From Pluralibacter sp. (GTDB lineage Bacteria; Pseudomonadota; Gammaproteobacteria; Enterobacterales; Enterobacteriaceae), in contig NZ_JAFAGS010000034.1 in assembly GCF_019237635.1 (NCBI RefSeq), forward strand, positions 1-33,072: a stretch of DNA of 33,072 nucleotides, written 5' to 3'. Each line of letters opens with the position of its first letter. The stretch's first letter is position 1. The notes under the pieces are model-generated. The model had not been told where the DNA came from, ran no database searches, and was given only the letters and a program-made list of their open reading frames with translations. A program made the translations under genes and the position numbers. Below are positions 18,537 to 28,436 of this stretch, in pieces.

Positions 18537-19745
18537 TTAAGCGTATTCGGCTGGAGCGTTAATTTTTCCTAAATGAATGGCGTCCAACGCAATCATCTTC
18601 TCTTCATTGGTGGGAATAACGGCACACGCCACCCGTGAATCCACCTGAGAAATCATTCGCTCCCCGGCTTTACCCGGTAATTGGTTTTTGACAGGGTCGA
18701 GCGTAATGCCTAACACCTGTAAATGTTCGACGACCAGTTGACGAATTAATGTCGAGTTTTCGCCAATGCCGCCGGTAAAAATAATGCCATCGAGGCGTTT
18801 TAGCGCCATGGCGTGTCCGCCGATATGGCGGGCAATACGGTGGACAAAGGTTTTAATTGCCAGACGCGCATGGTAATGACCTTCATGCCAGGCTTTTTCC
18901 AGCGTACGCAGATCGGAAGAGAGCCCCGAGATGCCGAGCAGGCCAGACTCTTTGTTCACTACCCGTTCCAGGTCGTTGAGCGTTTGTCCGGTCTGGCTGG
19001 CAATCCAGCTCATGGCGCCGAAATCCACATCACCGCAGCGGGTGCCCATCATCAGCCCTTCGAGCGGCGTCATCCCCATTGAGGTATCCACGCTTTTGCC
19101 GTTGCGCACCGCGCAAATAGAGGCGCCGTTGCCTAAGTGAGCAATCACCAACCCGGAATCCTGCTCGTCAAGATTCAGCAGCGTGTGAGCCTGCTGTGAG
19201 ACATAGCGATGCGAGGTCCCGTGGAAACCGTAACGGCGCACGCCATGCTCTTCAAAGTAGCGCCACGGCAGGCCGTAGAGGTAGGCCTCCGGCGCCAGCG
19301 TCTGATGGAAGCTGGTATCAAAGACCGCCACCTGCTTCACGCCTGGGAACAGGTGCTTCGCCGACTCCACACCGCTCAGGTTGGCAAAGTTGTGCAATGG
19401 CGCCAGCGGCGATACCTGGCGAATTAATTCGATGACCTCATCGGTAATTAATACAGACTCATTAAAGATGCTGCCGCCGTGGGCAATACGGTGACCAATC
19501 AGGGCCACACTGCGCATTAAGTTGCGCTGTTCCAGCTCAACGGTAATTGCGCTGAGCGCACATTCGTAATTCTGCTGAGGTAATTCAACCGGCTCATTGC
19601 CGTTAACGCTTAATGTCGTATGCTCGGTATGAATACCTTCCGCAATACCTGTCAGTAATACATCCTGTGATTGCGCATCCATGACCGAGAATTTAATCGA
19701 CGATGAACCACAATTGATAACCAACACTACAGGGAATTCAATCAT
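18537..19745 (-). CDS. tdcD: Propionate kinase TdcD
   Basis: TdcD, of the acetate kinase family, transfers phosphate from propionyl phosphate to ADP, giving the ATP yield of anaerobic threonine breakdown. The 402-residue product equals E. coli TdcD. The N-terminal phosphate-binding [10 protein letters not shown] is at residues 11-20, the catalytic-region [11 protein letters not shown] at 173-183, and GGIGENS lies near the C-terminus. In the conserved MGTRSGD stretch this copy reads MGTRCGD, with Cys237 in place of the serine I expect; the fold seems otherwise intact. It lies between tdcC and tdcE, separated from tdcC by a strong hairpin. Confidence 0.95.
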   Translation of the reverse strand: MIEFPVVLVINCGSSSIKFSVMDAQSQDVLLTGIAEGIHTEHTTLSVNGNEPVELPQQNYECALSAITVELEQRNLMRSVALIGHRIAHGGSIFNESVLITDEVIELIRQVSPLAPLHNFANLSGVESAKHLFPGVKQVAVFDTSFHQTLAPEAYLYGLPWRYFEEHGVRRYGFHGTSHRYVSQQAHTLLNLDEQDSGLVIAHLGNGASICAVRNGKSVDTSMGMTPLEGLMMGTRCGDVDFGAMSWIASQTGQTLNDLERVVNKESGLLGISGLSSDLRTLEKAWHEGHYHARLAIKTFVHRIARHIGGHAMALKRLDGIIFTGGIGENSTLIRQLVVEHLQVLGITLDPVKNQLPGKAGERMISQVDSRVACAVIPTNEEKMIALDAIHLGKINAPAEYA

Positions 19746-19791
19746 TCGGATTCTCCGCTCATCCTGATTTTGAGCTCTGTATACCTGAAGG

Positions 19792-19819
19792 ATTCAGGCT
19801 GCATTGCAGCAGCCTGAAT
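19792..19819 (-). promoter_or_regulatory. Intercistronic hairpin between tdcC and tdcD
   Basis: ATTCAGGCTGC (19792-19802) pairs perfectly with GCAGCCTGAAT (19809-19819) around ATTGCA, beginning 18 bases after tdcC. No T tract follows. It probably stabilises the tdcABC 3' end or creates a processing point rather than terminating. Confidence 0.6.
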
Positions 19820-19837
19820 GATTTAGGGCATAGGTGA

Positions 19838-21178
<1,341 letters not shown>

Positions 21179-21209
21179 TTAGCAAAAATGTTCTGTAACA
21201 GGTTCTGGT

Positions 21210-21230
21210 GTGGGGCGATCACGCCCCCAC
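21210..21230 (-). promoter_or_regulatory. Hairpin spanning the tdcB stop codon
   Basis: GTGGGGCG (21210-21217) pairs with CGCCCCCAC (21222-21230) with one bulged base, and the tdcB TGA (21219-21221) falls in the loop. Such a structure could influence tdcC expression or protect the tdcAB message. The effect is inferred. Confidence 0.45.
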
Positions 21231-22208
21231 AAATCCGGTAATTTGTGATACGCGCGAGAGATCGATATTGCCGCCGGAAATAATGCTGACGGTCTTACGG
21301 CGTTGGATGTAGTCATCCAGTTTTCCGCTGAGCAGCGCGGCACTGGCGAGCGCGCCAGCGCCTTCGGTGATGACCTTATTGCGCTGAATCAGCGCAATCA
21401 TGCTGTCGCGAATTTCGTCTTCGGTGACCAGCACGATGTCATCGACCAGCTCACGTACGATTTCAAACGTCAGTTTCCCCGGACGCGCGACGTCGCAACC
21501 GTCAGCCAACGTGGCGCTATTGCGGTGGTTGGTAATCTCGCCTGCATGCCAGGACGCCGCCATTCCGTGTACGTTTTCAGACTGGACGCCGATGATTTTA
21601 ATCGTCGGGTTAATGGATTTAATCGCCGTCGCGATACCGGCAATTAAGCCGCCGCCGCCAATCGGCACAATAACGTTATCGACGTCATACAGGTCCTGTA
21701 AAATTTCCAGCCCAATGGTGCCCTGCCCCGCAATAACCTGCGCATCATCGTAAGGCGGAATAAAAATACGCCCTTCCATCTCGACGATTTCGCTGACTTT
21801 GGCAATGGTGTCGTTAAAGTTATCGCCGTGAAGCACCACTTCCGCCGAGTAATCCTGCGTCGCCGCCACCTTCGATTTCGGCGCGCCGCGCGGCATCACC
21901 ACTTTGCCGTCAATACCGAGCATGGCGCAGGAGAGCGATACGCCCTGTGCATGGTTGCCCGCCGAGCATGCCACCACGCCTTTGCGGCGTTCTTCCATGG
22001 TTAAGGAGCTCAGCTTGTTAAAAGCGCCGCGAATTTTAAACGACCCGGTACGCTGCATATTTTCAAACTTGAGGAATATTTCGCCTTTGCATTGTTCGCT
22101 CAGATAATTAGAGCGCGGCATACCTGTTTTATATATTTTACCTGCAAGGCGAAGCTTTGCCTGCTGAATATCTTCAAGGGTTACCGGGAGATCGTAAGTA
22201 ATGTGCAT
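21219..22208 (-). CDS. tdcB: Catabolic threonine dehydratase
   Basis: TdcB is a PLP enzyme that deaminates L-threonine to 2-ketobutyrate (and L-serine to pyruvate) under anaerobic, energy-poor conditions; in E. coli AMP activates it. The 329-residue product equals the E. coli enzyme. The PLP lysine is Lys58 in GSFKIRGAF, and the cofactor phosphate loop is GGGGLIAG in the middle. It lacks the C-terminal ACT-type regulatory domain of the biosynthetic IlvA, as expected. It is the second gene of the operon, 96 bases after tdcA. Confidence 0.97.
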   Translation of the reverse strand: MHITYDLPVTLEDIQQAKLRLAGKIYKTGMPRSNYLSEQCKGEIFLKFENMQRTGSFKIRGAFNKLSSLTMEERRKGVVACSAGNHAQGVSLSCAMLGIDGKVVMPRGAPKSKVAATQDYSAEVVLHGDNFNDTIAKVSEIVEMEGRIFIPPYDDAQVIAGQGTIGLEILQDLYDVDNVIVPIGGGGLIAGIATAIKSINPTIKIIGVQSENVHGMAASWHAGEITNHRNSATLADGCDVARPGKLTFEIVRELVDDIVLVTEDEIRDSMIALIQRNKVITEGAGALASAALLSGKLDDYIQRRKTVSIISGGNIDLSRVSQITGFVGA

Positions 22209-22304
22209 ATTATCCTCTTTTCAGGAATTTCTCTGACTTCAGGTAATAACAGGGCATAGAGGTCTGTGTTACAGAACTCCGTAATTTTTCAGATTAAATT
22301 AAAA

Positions 22305-23243
22305 TTAAATATCTTCGACCAGCTGTCTTCGTCTTCTGCAATTTTGTGATGAATAGCGTTTCGCCAGGTCTACCAGCACCGAGGCGGATTTTTTAAGTCG
22401 ATAATTTTTTGACCATATTGCGGCGTAGCGTGCTACCGGCAAAATATCCTTAACGGGTAAGGTAATAAATTGATCCGAACCGAACGGTGTGGTCATATCG
22501 CATGGAATCACCGTTAAAAAATCGGCGTTCAGTACGAGGTTATAAATCGTGACGACGGAATCGGTTTTGACAATGTTTTCGGTGCTGATGTGATGCGTCT
22601 GGAGGGTGGCGAGCAGTTCTTTGTAGTAGCCCATTTCGGTGTGCGGGAGAACCCACTGTTCGTTTTGCAACGACTCCAGCGTTATCTCCCCGTTGCACGT
22701 TCGGGACTGACTGGCAACAACCACAAACTCCGATTCAAACAACGGTTCAACCTGCAGGTCCTGCAACTGCATCTCGTCATCCAGCGTACCGATGGCAAAA
22801 TCCAGGCGCCCGTCGCGCAGTGCGGGCAGAAAGGATGAGAGCTGCGCTTCAAACAGAGAAACCTGCGCGCCAGGAAACACCGCTTTAAACGTTTTCATCA
22901 TCCCCGGCAGCAAGGTGAACCCGATCAGCGACGGAAAACCAAATGACACGTCAACGGCGCCGCCTGAGCTCAGGCTGTTCATCTCGCTGACCATGTTTTT
23001 CATTTCCCGGGTAATGGATTCGGAGTATGCCAGCAGGACCTGACCTGCGCTGGTTAACGTCACACCGGTATTTTTTCGCACCATCAGCTCGATGCCAAAA
23101 TAGGCTTCAATATCGCTGATAATTTTACTTACCGCTGGTTGGGTTAACCCAAGCTGTTTAGCTGCAGACCCGATAGAACCGCATCTAATGACCTCCTGAA
23201 AAACAACGAGGTGTTGTGTCTTTGGCAGAAGAACATTATCCAT
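22305..23243 (-). CDS. tdcA: LysR-type activator of the tdc operon
   Basis: TdcA is the LysR-family activator of its own operon, acting with CRP, IHF and (in E. coli) TdcR. The product is 312 residues when started at MDNVLLPKTQ, the E. coli length. The winged helix-turn-helix occupies about residues 8-68 (AAKQLGLTQPAVSKII), and the ligand-binding domain follows. A start seven codons upstream is open but not conserved; GGAAAG precedes the chosen ATG. It is the first gene of tdcABCDE. The C-terminus ends CRRRRQLVEDI, close to the E. coli protein. Confidence 0.95.
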   Translation of the reverse strand: MDNVLLPKTQHLVVFQEVIRCGSIGSAAKQLGLTQPAVSKIISDIEAYFGIELMVRKNTGVTLTSAGQVLLAYSESITREMKNMVSEMNSLSSGGAVDVSFGFPSLIGFTLLPGMMKTFKAVFPGAQVSLFEAQLSSFLPALRDGRLDFAIGTLDDEMQLQDLQVEPLFESEFVVVASQSRTCNGEITLESLQNEQWVLPHTEMGYYKELLATLQTHHISTENIVKTDSVVTIYNLVLNADFLTVIPCDMTTPFGSDQFITLPVKDILPVARYAAIWSKNYRLKKSASVLVDLAKRYSSQNCRRRRQLVEDI

Positions 23244-23304
23244 AGCACGCTTTCCATATTCCATTTTTCGCCGTGAATTCTATTAAATAACTTACACTGA
23301 GGTA

Positions 23305-23320
23305 TGTGCGATGACTCACA
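23305..23320. promoter_or_regulatory. CRP site of the tdc promoter
   Basis: TGTGC, six bases, TCACA matches the CRP consensus at 9 of 10 conserved positions. The flanking context (TATGTGCGA and CTCACAA) is the same as I recall for the known E. coli tdc CRP site. It is about 60 bases before the tdcA start and fits a CRP position near -42. The TA-rich stretch at 23281-23289 could be the -10 region. Confidence 0.8.
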
Positions 23321-23850
23321 ATTTACCTGAACGCTCGTTCAACACACGTCACAGAAAACAGAATAATTATTTATATTCAATGAATTAGGAGAACACAAAA
23401 CAAACAATAGACTGACGTTAGTCAATAAAATACAGGGGAATAAATTTATTTTATGGCGATAAAATTCCATCTTGTTTTTATTTAAAAATGACTCAACTGA
23501 TTATATTTCAAACGATTTATGCATAAACCCTGCTCACTCTGTCAATATTATAATTTTAAAAAATAAAATTATTTTAAAGTGAACGTCACGGGGCTTCTGT
23601 AAATACGATTGCCATCACATGAGTTGTTACTCATGCATGGCTTAGAGGGTTATTCGCATCATTTAATTAAAAAACAAATAACAATTTTGTTATTTACAAA
23701 ACAATAACGCAACATATTCAGGAGGGGGCGTAAAAAAGGTTCATCGCGGAGCCAGCGCAGCGTCCCGGACGTCTTTTTTCATCAGCCCGCCAGAACGCAC
23801 GCTTTCACCGCCTGCGGATGCCGTTGTGCCTTAACGGCTGGATCATCGCA
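23321..23850. other. AT-rich control region upstream of tdcA, with palindromes
   Basis: No gene is visible in about 530 bases; the divergent tdcR of E. coli is missing. The part up to about 23710 is very AT-rich, as expected for IHF, H-NS and TdcA binding. Two palindromes stand out: CATGAGT-TGTT-ACTCATG (23618-23635) and AAATAACAA-TT-TTGTTATTT (23676-23695), which could be operators. From about 23720 the composition turns GC-rich, with no recognisable coding remnant, before the ATPase gene of the next operon ends at 23851. Confidence 0.5.
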
Positions 23851-24627
23851 TCAACGACATGTTGAAAAGAATGCCTGCGCCGCGGGTGTTTCAGGTTCAG
23901 TCATGACCTTCAACGTCGGCCCTTTCTCGGCTATCTGACCATCGTGCATAAACACGACGGTATGCGCGACATCGCGCACAAACCGCAGCTCATGCGTCAC
24001 AATCAACATCGTCATACCCTCTGAAGCCAATTGCCGCATCACGCCGAGCACCTCCCCGACAAGCTCAGGATCAAGCGCCGACGTCGGCTCATCGAACAGC
24101 AGCAGGTCTGGCCGCATTGCCAGGGCGCGGGCGATCGCGACCCGCTGCTGCTGCCCGCCGGACAATGAGGCTGGATAAGCGTAAGCCTTGTCCGTCAAGC
24201 CCACCTTAGCGAGCAGTTTCATCGCCTGCTCTTCGGCGTCCTGGCGTTTTTCATTCAGCACCAGTTGCGGCGCCATCGTGATATTTTCGAGTACCGTCAT
24301 ATGGGGAAAGAGATTGAAATGCTGGAACACCATGCCGATACGGGCGCGTTGCCGGGCCAGTTCATCTGCCGCAAGCGCGTAAAGCCCATCGTCTTTCTCA
24401 AGATAACCGATCAGCGTCCCTCCCAGGACAACGCGCCCCGCCGTCACTGGCTCCAGCGCGTTGACGGTACGCAACAGGGTCGATTTCCCCGACCCGCTGC
24501 GCCCCAGAATACAGACCACTTCACCACGCTCTACTGACAGATTGATCCCGCGTAAAATATGATCGGTTCCATAAAATTTATGTATGCCCTCAATCCTCAG
24601 GAATGGCGTTGATGAATTGTTGGTCAT
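23851..24627 (-). CDS. Polar amino acid ABC transporter ATPase
   Basis: This 258-residue protein is the ATP-hydrolysing subunit of a type I amino-acid importer of the GlnQ/HisP/ArtP class. The Walker A GRSGSGKST is near residue 40, the Q-loop VFQHFNLFPHM follows, the signature is LSGGQQQRVAIARAL, Walker B is LLLFDEPTSALD, and the H-loop is VTHE. I chose MTNNSSTPFL: its ATG overlaps the permease stop as ATGA, implying coupled translation. It is last in an operon of PLP enzyme, binding protein, permease and ATPase. Substrate cannot be read from the ATPase. No named E. coli counterpart was recognised. Confidence 0.88.
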   Translation of the reverse strand: MTNNSSTPFLRIEGIHKFYGTDHILRGINLSVERGEVVCILGRSGSGKSTLLRTVNALEPVTAGRVVLGGTLIGYLEKDDGLYALAADELARQRARIGMVFQHFNLFPHMTVLENITMAPQLVLNEKRQDAEEQAMKLLAKVGLTDKAYAYPASLSGGQQQRVAIARALAMRPDLLLFDEPTSALDPELVGEVLGVMRQLASEGMTMLIVTHELRFVRDVAHTVVFMHDGQIAEKGPTLKVMTEPETPAAQAFFSTCR

Positions 24628-25592
24628 TTCTCTGCCCCTGCTGCGTAACATACTGGCTTTTCCGCCAGACCGTTCAGGATTGCGTGATGCTGCAACCGCC
24701 GAAGCGGCGCATCCGCGCTAAAAAGACTAAAAAAGGAACGTTCCGATCGTCTGGAGCCTTTGGCGAATTTACGTTCCAGCCGAATCTGCACCAGACTAAG
24801 CACAGAGGTCATCGCCAGATACCAGATGCTTGCAACGATAAGCAGGGGGATAACCTGGTAGGTATTGTTATAGATGGCCTGGGTGTTTGTCAGAAGATCC
24901 CGTCCTGCAATAATCGAGACCAGCGAGGTGGTCTTCAGCATGCCGATAACTTCATTGCCCAGCGGCGGTACCACGACCCGCATCGCCTGCGGTAAGACAA
25001 TCTTGCGCAACGCTCTGGATGGCGTTAATCCCAGCGAATGCGCCGCCTCGATCTGTCCGGAATTAACGGATTGAATCCCCGCCCGAACGATTTCGGATGT
25101 GTATGCCGCTTCGTTCAACCCCAGTCCTAACAACGCGGCGACGTAGGCGCCGATGACGGCATTCGTTGGCGCATCAAAGAACACGATATCCGTGCCGGGG
25201 ATGCCGAGAAATATCCTCGGATACAGCGCGCCAAGAAACCCCCAAAAGATAATCTGTACAAGCTGCGGCGTGCCGCGAAATAGCCACGTATAAGCCGATG
25301 ACGCGATGACCAGAACCGGGTTTCCGGACAGGCGCATCAGAGCGAGAATAACCGCGCCCACGATGCCAATGAGCATCGCAAGTACCGTCAGTTCGATGGT
25401 CACCACCATGCCGCTGAGAATATCCGGATGAAAAAGATATTGCCCGACGACATTCCACTCAAAGCGATGGTTAGTGGCGACGGAATAGCCAACGCCAGCG
25501 GCAAGGAGAATCAGCAGGCATGCTGTCACACGCCTCCCCCAATAGGTGTGTGGTATCACCACAGCCAGTTCCCGCATCTTATTCGTGTCCAT
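24624..25592 (-). CDS. Amino acid ABC transporter permease (HisM/GltK class)
   Basis: The 322-residue inner-membrane permease has about five hydrophobic helices. The ATPase-docking EAA loop begins EAAHSLGLTPSRA, followed by LPQAMRVVVPPLGNE, typical of polar amino-acid importers. The C-terminal 45 residues after the last helix are unusually long and basic (FAKGSRRSERS). It overlaps the binding-protein gene by 14 bases at its start and the ATPase gene by 4 at its end. Only one permease gene is present, so the transporter would be a permease homodimer. Confidence 0.87.
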   Translation of the reverse strand: MDTNKMRELAVVIPHTYWGRRVTACLLILLAAGVGYSVATNHRFEWNVVGQYLFHPDILSGMVVTIELTVLAMLIGIVGAVILALMRLSGNPVLVIASSAYTWLFRGTPQLVQIIFWGFLGALYPRIFLGIPGTDIVFFDAPTNAVIGAYVAALLGLGLNEAAYTSEIVRAGIQSVNSGQIEAAHSLGLTPSRALRKIVLPQAMRVVVPPLGNEVIGMLKTTSLVSIIAGRDLLTNTQAIYNNTYQVIPLLIVASIWYLAMTSVLSLVQIRLERKFAKGSRRSERSFFSLFSADAPLRRLQHHAILNGLAEKPVCYAAGAEK

Positions 25593-26463
25593 TCACACCA
25601 TCCTTTGCTACGTTGATCTCAATTTTTTCCACGCTCAGCGGTGTGATGTTGTACTTGAGCATGATCGCTTTATAGGTTCCGTTGTCGATAAGACGCTGTA
25701 ACGCCGCCTGAATCGCATCACGCAGTTGGGGTTTATCCTTAGGAATCGCCATACCGATCGGCTGGCGCTGATTGGCGAGATCGGCGTAAATCACGAAATC
25801 GAATGCCTTACCCCCGTCAACCGTCTGAGCAATATAGGCGGCGGTGGCCGCTTCGTTCGTGGAAGCGTCAGCCTTGCCCGCTTTGATCGCGAGATGAACA
25901 TCGCTGCCGGATGGCAATACCACGGCCTCGACAGGCGGCTTGCCCTTTTTCACACATTCGGCGCTCAGAGCCGCGATTTCCGCTTCGCCATTGGACCCCC
26001 GCTGGGTGGACATTCGCTTACCACACATATCGAGTATCCCTTTCACATCGGACCCTTTAGGGACCACCATGGCATTCTGGCTTATTGAATAATCAACAAA
26101 ATCAACAACCTTTTGTCTTCCGGTTGTGTCAGTGATAGCCGACAAGGCGATATCGTACTTACCGGCGGCAAGACCTGGAATAATTCCGTCAAAAGGCTGT
26201 TTATGCCATTCAAATTTCACGCCAAGGAGAGCGCCCACCTCCTGAGTCAAATCGTATTCCACACCCGTCAATTCGTTTTTGGCATTGAAATATTCATATG
26301 GCGGGAAGGGGTAGTCGGACGCGACGTTGACGACGCCCGCTGTGCGGATGTTCTCCGGTAACATGGCGCGCAGCGTGGGATCTTCGCCCGCATACAGCGT
26401 GCCCGAGAAGGAGAGCAGCAGAACACTGAAAAGGGAGGAAATGGTGAGTTTATTTACGAACAC
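25579..26463 (-). CDS. Periplasmic amino acid-binding protein
   Basis: This is the solute-binding protein (SBP_bac_3 type) of the adjacent importer. A signal peptide ends at LYA near residue 26. The ligand-pocket segments DYPFPPYEYFN and FDGIIPGLAAGKYDI are present, and the usual carboxylate-binding arginine is in TDTTGRQK. KAGKADAS carries the typical aspartate for the ligand amino group. Two cysteines (DMCGKR and SAECVKK) could form a disulfide. I chose the GTG at 26463, eight bases after GGAG; a GTG three codons upstream overlaps that site. It follows the PLP-enzyme gene closely and overlaps the permease. An L-amino acid or amino-acid-like ligand is likely, identity unknown. Confidence 0.87.
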   Translation of the reverse strand: MFVNKLTISSLFSVLLLSFSGTLYAGEDPTLRAMLPENIRTAGVVNVASDYPFPPYEYFNAKNELTGVEYDLTQEVGALLGVKFEWHKQPFDGIIPGLAAGKYDIALSAITDTTGRQKVVDFVDYSISQNAMVVPKGSDVKGILDMCGKRMSTQRGSNGEAEIAALSAECVKKGKPPVEAVVLPSGSDVHLAIKAGKADASTNEAATAAYIAQTVDGGKAFDFVIYADLANQRQPIGMAIPKDKPQLRDAIQAALQRLIDNGTYKAIMLKYNITPLSVEKIEINVAKDGVNGHE

Positions 26464-26480
26464 AGGAAACACTCCAGAAA

Positions 26481-27566
26481 TTAAAATTGCAGCTCTCGGG
26501 CTGCCGTGGACAAAGTCCCTATCGCCCGGCCAATGGCTTCATGCGACAAGGTGAAATGAGGCGACAGACGTAATCCTTCCCCACGCGCTGAGAGGTATAT
26601 CCCCCTGGTGCGCATGTGTTGTACGAATTGAGATGCCTGCGCTTGCGGGAAGGAGAGCGTAACGATCCCGCTTTGCTGAAAATCATCGCTACCGGATACC
26701 AGCGTCCAGCCTTGCTGAAGAGCAAGCTCCCGAACCGTAGAGGCCGCTGCCAGCGTTCTCTCACGAACGCGCTCCGGGCCGTATACCATGAACCACTCGC
26801 TCATCACGGCAAGCGCCAGCATGGAGGTATAGCTCTGATTACTGGGAACAACCGGCCAGAGATCATCGTCCAGCGTTTTATTCAGTTGGGCGATGATACG
26901 GGGTGACAGATGCGCGATTGCCGCACCGGGCGCCCCGCACAGCCATTTGTGGGCAACCGACACAAATATGTCGATCTCCTCAATTTCTGCGCCTGCCGGC
27001 ACAATGGGCATAGCCTGAGACGCATCGACGACAAAGGTAAAGCCGAGCGCGCGACGCGCGGCGCTCAAGGCCGCCAGATCCATCACGGCTCCGGTTATCC
27101 AGTGGACATGACTGGTAAGAACGACTGACGTCCCTTCATCAATGAACGTCAGGAGCGCGCGAGCATTCCACTCGCCGGGAACGAGGCGCAATTCGCGCCC
27201 CGTACGCGCAGCATACCGACGGGCCAGGGTAACGAGACCGGGATAATCGTCGGTGCAACAAACCACGGAACCCCGCCCTGACGGCATAGCCTGTAACACC
27301 GCATCCGACACCGCGGTCGCGGTTGAACCGACAAAGGTATATCCCGCGGGCGCACCCAGTAAGTCTCGTACTGACGCGTTAGCGCGGCGGATAATCTCAT
27401 CAGGCCTGTATTCATCACGGGCACAGGTTCCGTAGAGCATATACTCCGCCAGTTGTGCCTGTACGCGCTCCCGCACCGACGCAGGGGCAATCCCCAGCGC
27501 AGCCATATCCAGGTAAGTGAAACCACCCAGTTGCCCAAACTCCATATCATCGTTCATCAACGACAC
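26481..27566 (-). CDS. Class V aminotransferase-fold PLP enzyme, function unknown
   Basis: The 361-residue protein has the fold-type-I class V layout of cysteine desulfurases, isopenicillin-N-epimerase-like enzymes and kynureninases. The cofactor aspartate and glutamine are in DASQAMP (Asp181, Gln184), and the Schiff-base lysine is in VAHKWLCG (Lys207). The C-terminal segment where desulfurases carry their catalytic loop cysteine reads RTRGIYLSARGEGLRLSPHF, with no cysteine, so sulfur transfer by the SufS/IscS mechanism is unlikely. I chose the GTG six bases after GGAG; ATGs at 27578 and 27557 are alternatives. It is first in the operon with an amino-acid importer, so it probably acts on the imported compound. 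Confidence 0.75.
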   Translation of the reverse strand: MSLMNDDMEFGQLGGFTYLDMAALGIAPASVRERVQAQLAEYMLYGTCARDEYRPDEIIRRANASVRDLLGAPAGYTFVGSTATAVSDAVLQAMPSGRGSVVCCTDDYPGLVTLARRYAARTGRELRLVPGEWNARALLTFIDEGTSVVLTSHVHWITGAVMDLAALSAARRALGFTFVVDASQAMPIVPAGAEIEEIDIFVSVAHKWLCGAPGAAIAHLSPRIIAQLNKTLDDDLWPVVPSNQSYTSMLALAVMSEWFMVYGPERVRERTLAAASTVRELALQQGWTLVSGSDDFQQSGIVTLSFPQAQASQFVQHMRTRGIYLSARGEGLRLSPHFTLSHEAIGRAIGTLSTAARELQF

Positions 27567-27795
27567 TGCAAGCTCCATTCTATTGCCCGACCAATTTCAC
27601 CCTCCCGGTTAATCCACCGTCGGATCGAGAAGGTATTGTCGTCGCCTGATATTGATAAAATAGAGGGTGGCAAATTTCGGTTAAGAACTTATGACAGGAA
27701 AAATCGCAAAAGAAACCGCTTGCACTCTGCGCGCGTATCACACTGAAATATCACTACTATTTTAATTATCTAATTTTAAATAAATCCTCAAACAC

Positions 27796-27824
27796 ACCTA
27801 ATGCAAAGGTGAAACCCCTGTCAA
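27796..27824 (-). promoter_or_regulatory. Candidate promoter and operator of the PLP enzyme-ABC operon
   Basis: On the minus strand a consensus -35 TTGACA (27819-27824) is 17 bases from a poor -10 TTAGGT (27796-27801). CACCT and AGGTG (27795-27799 and 27807-27811) form an inverted repeat between them, where a regulator could bind. About 230 bases separate it from the gene, so a second promoter is possible. The rest of the 27579-27948 spacer is AT-rich with nothing else recognised. Confidence 0.3.
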
Positions 27825-27884
27825 ATTAATATTCAACTCTCAATGCCTGATGCACTTTATTTAAAGATTCAGAATGATGAAAAA

Positions 27885-27911
27885 AAAGCCCCATTTTAAC
27901 AAAGGGGCTTT
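27885..27911 (-). terminator. Terminator of the DUF1471 gene
   Basis: AAAGCCCC (27885-27892) pairs with GGGGCTTT (27904-27911). On the minus strand T residues continue for several bases after the stem. It lies about 40 bases beyond the stop codon and separates this gene from the PLP enzyme-ABC operon. Confidence 0.85.
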
Positions 27912-27948
27912 TGCGCTAGCGTACGCCTGGAGATGCCGGGCATACGGG

Positions 27949-28224
27949 TTATTTGTATAGTATGGCTGTACCATCCCAGAGGCTTGAGTTAGAGGGGTTC
28001 CCAAGCGCGATAATCTGGTAATGACCAGCATGTTGTTGCGCTGCTTTGTCTTTCAGCGCATGTATCGCATCATCCGTTGATCCTTCAATCCCCGAAATCT
28101 GAACGGTACCCATTTCCTGTAGCTGGAGTGCCTGGGTGGAATCCACCTGTTTCGGCCCGGCCGCCAGTGCGGCGCCAGAAAGCAGCATGAACACGACGCC
28201 GGTAAGCAAAGAGGTCGTTTTCAT
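27949..28224 (-). CDS. Secreted DUF1471 (YdgH/BhsA/McbA-like) protein
   Basis: The 91-residue product has a signal peptide (cleavage after ALA near residue 21) and one DUF1471 domain: the conserved pattern G-x-VQISG, then DDAIHALKDKAAQQ-AGHYQI, is typical of BhsA, McbA and YhcN. Such small periplasmic proteins of enterics are induced by stress and influence biofilm formation or permeability; molecular roles are poorly known. I chose the ATG at 28224, eight bases after AGGAG; an upstream TTG overlaps the site. It is monocistronic, with its own terminator. It is not close enough to a named E. coli paralogue to assign a symbol. Confidence 0.85.
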   Translation of the reverse strand: MKTTSLLTGVVFMLLSGAALAAGPKQVDSTQALQLQEMGTVQISGIEGSTDDAIHALKDKAAQQHAGHYQIIALGNPSNSSLWDGTAILYK

Positions 28225-28436
28225 CTTCAATCTCCTCAAGACTAAGCATATGCATCATTAAGTATGACGCGCTACCATGCAGTCGAAATAGGACAAATGC
28301 AAAGTCGCTTAATCTTTGTGACAGGATTATGGAGAAATGATGTCAATGAGTAACAATTTTATAAAGTGTGGGGCTGACGGGTAAGACAGGGGCCAGTCTA
28401 CGGTCCATAATCCCTCTGCCATAACATGTCAGACCA

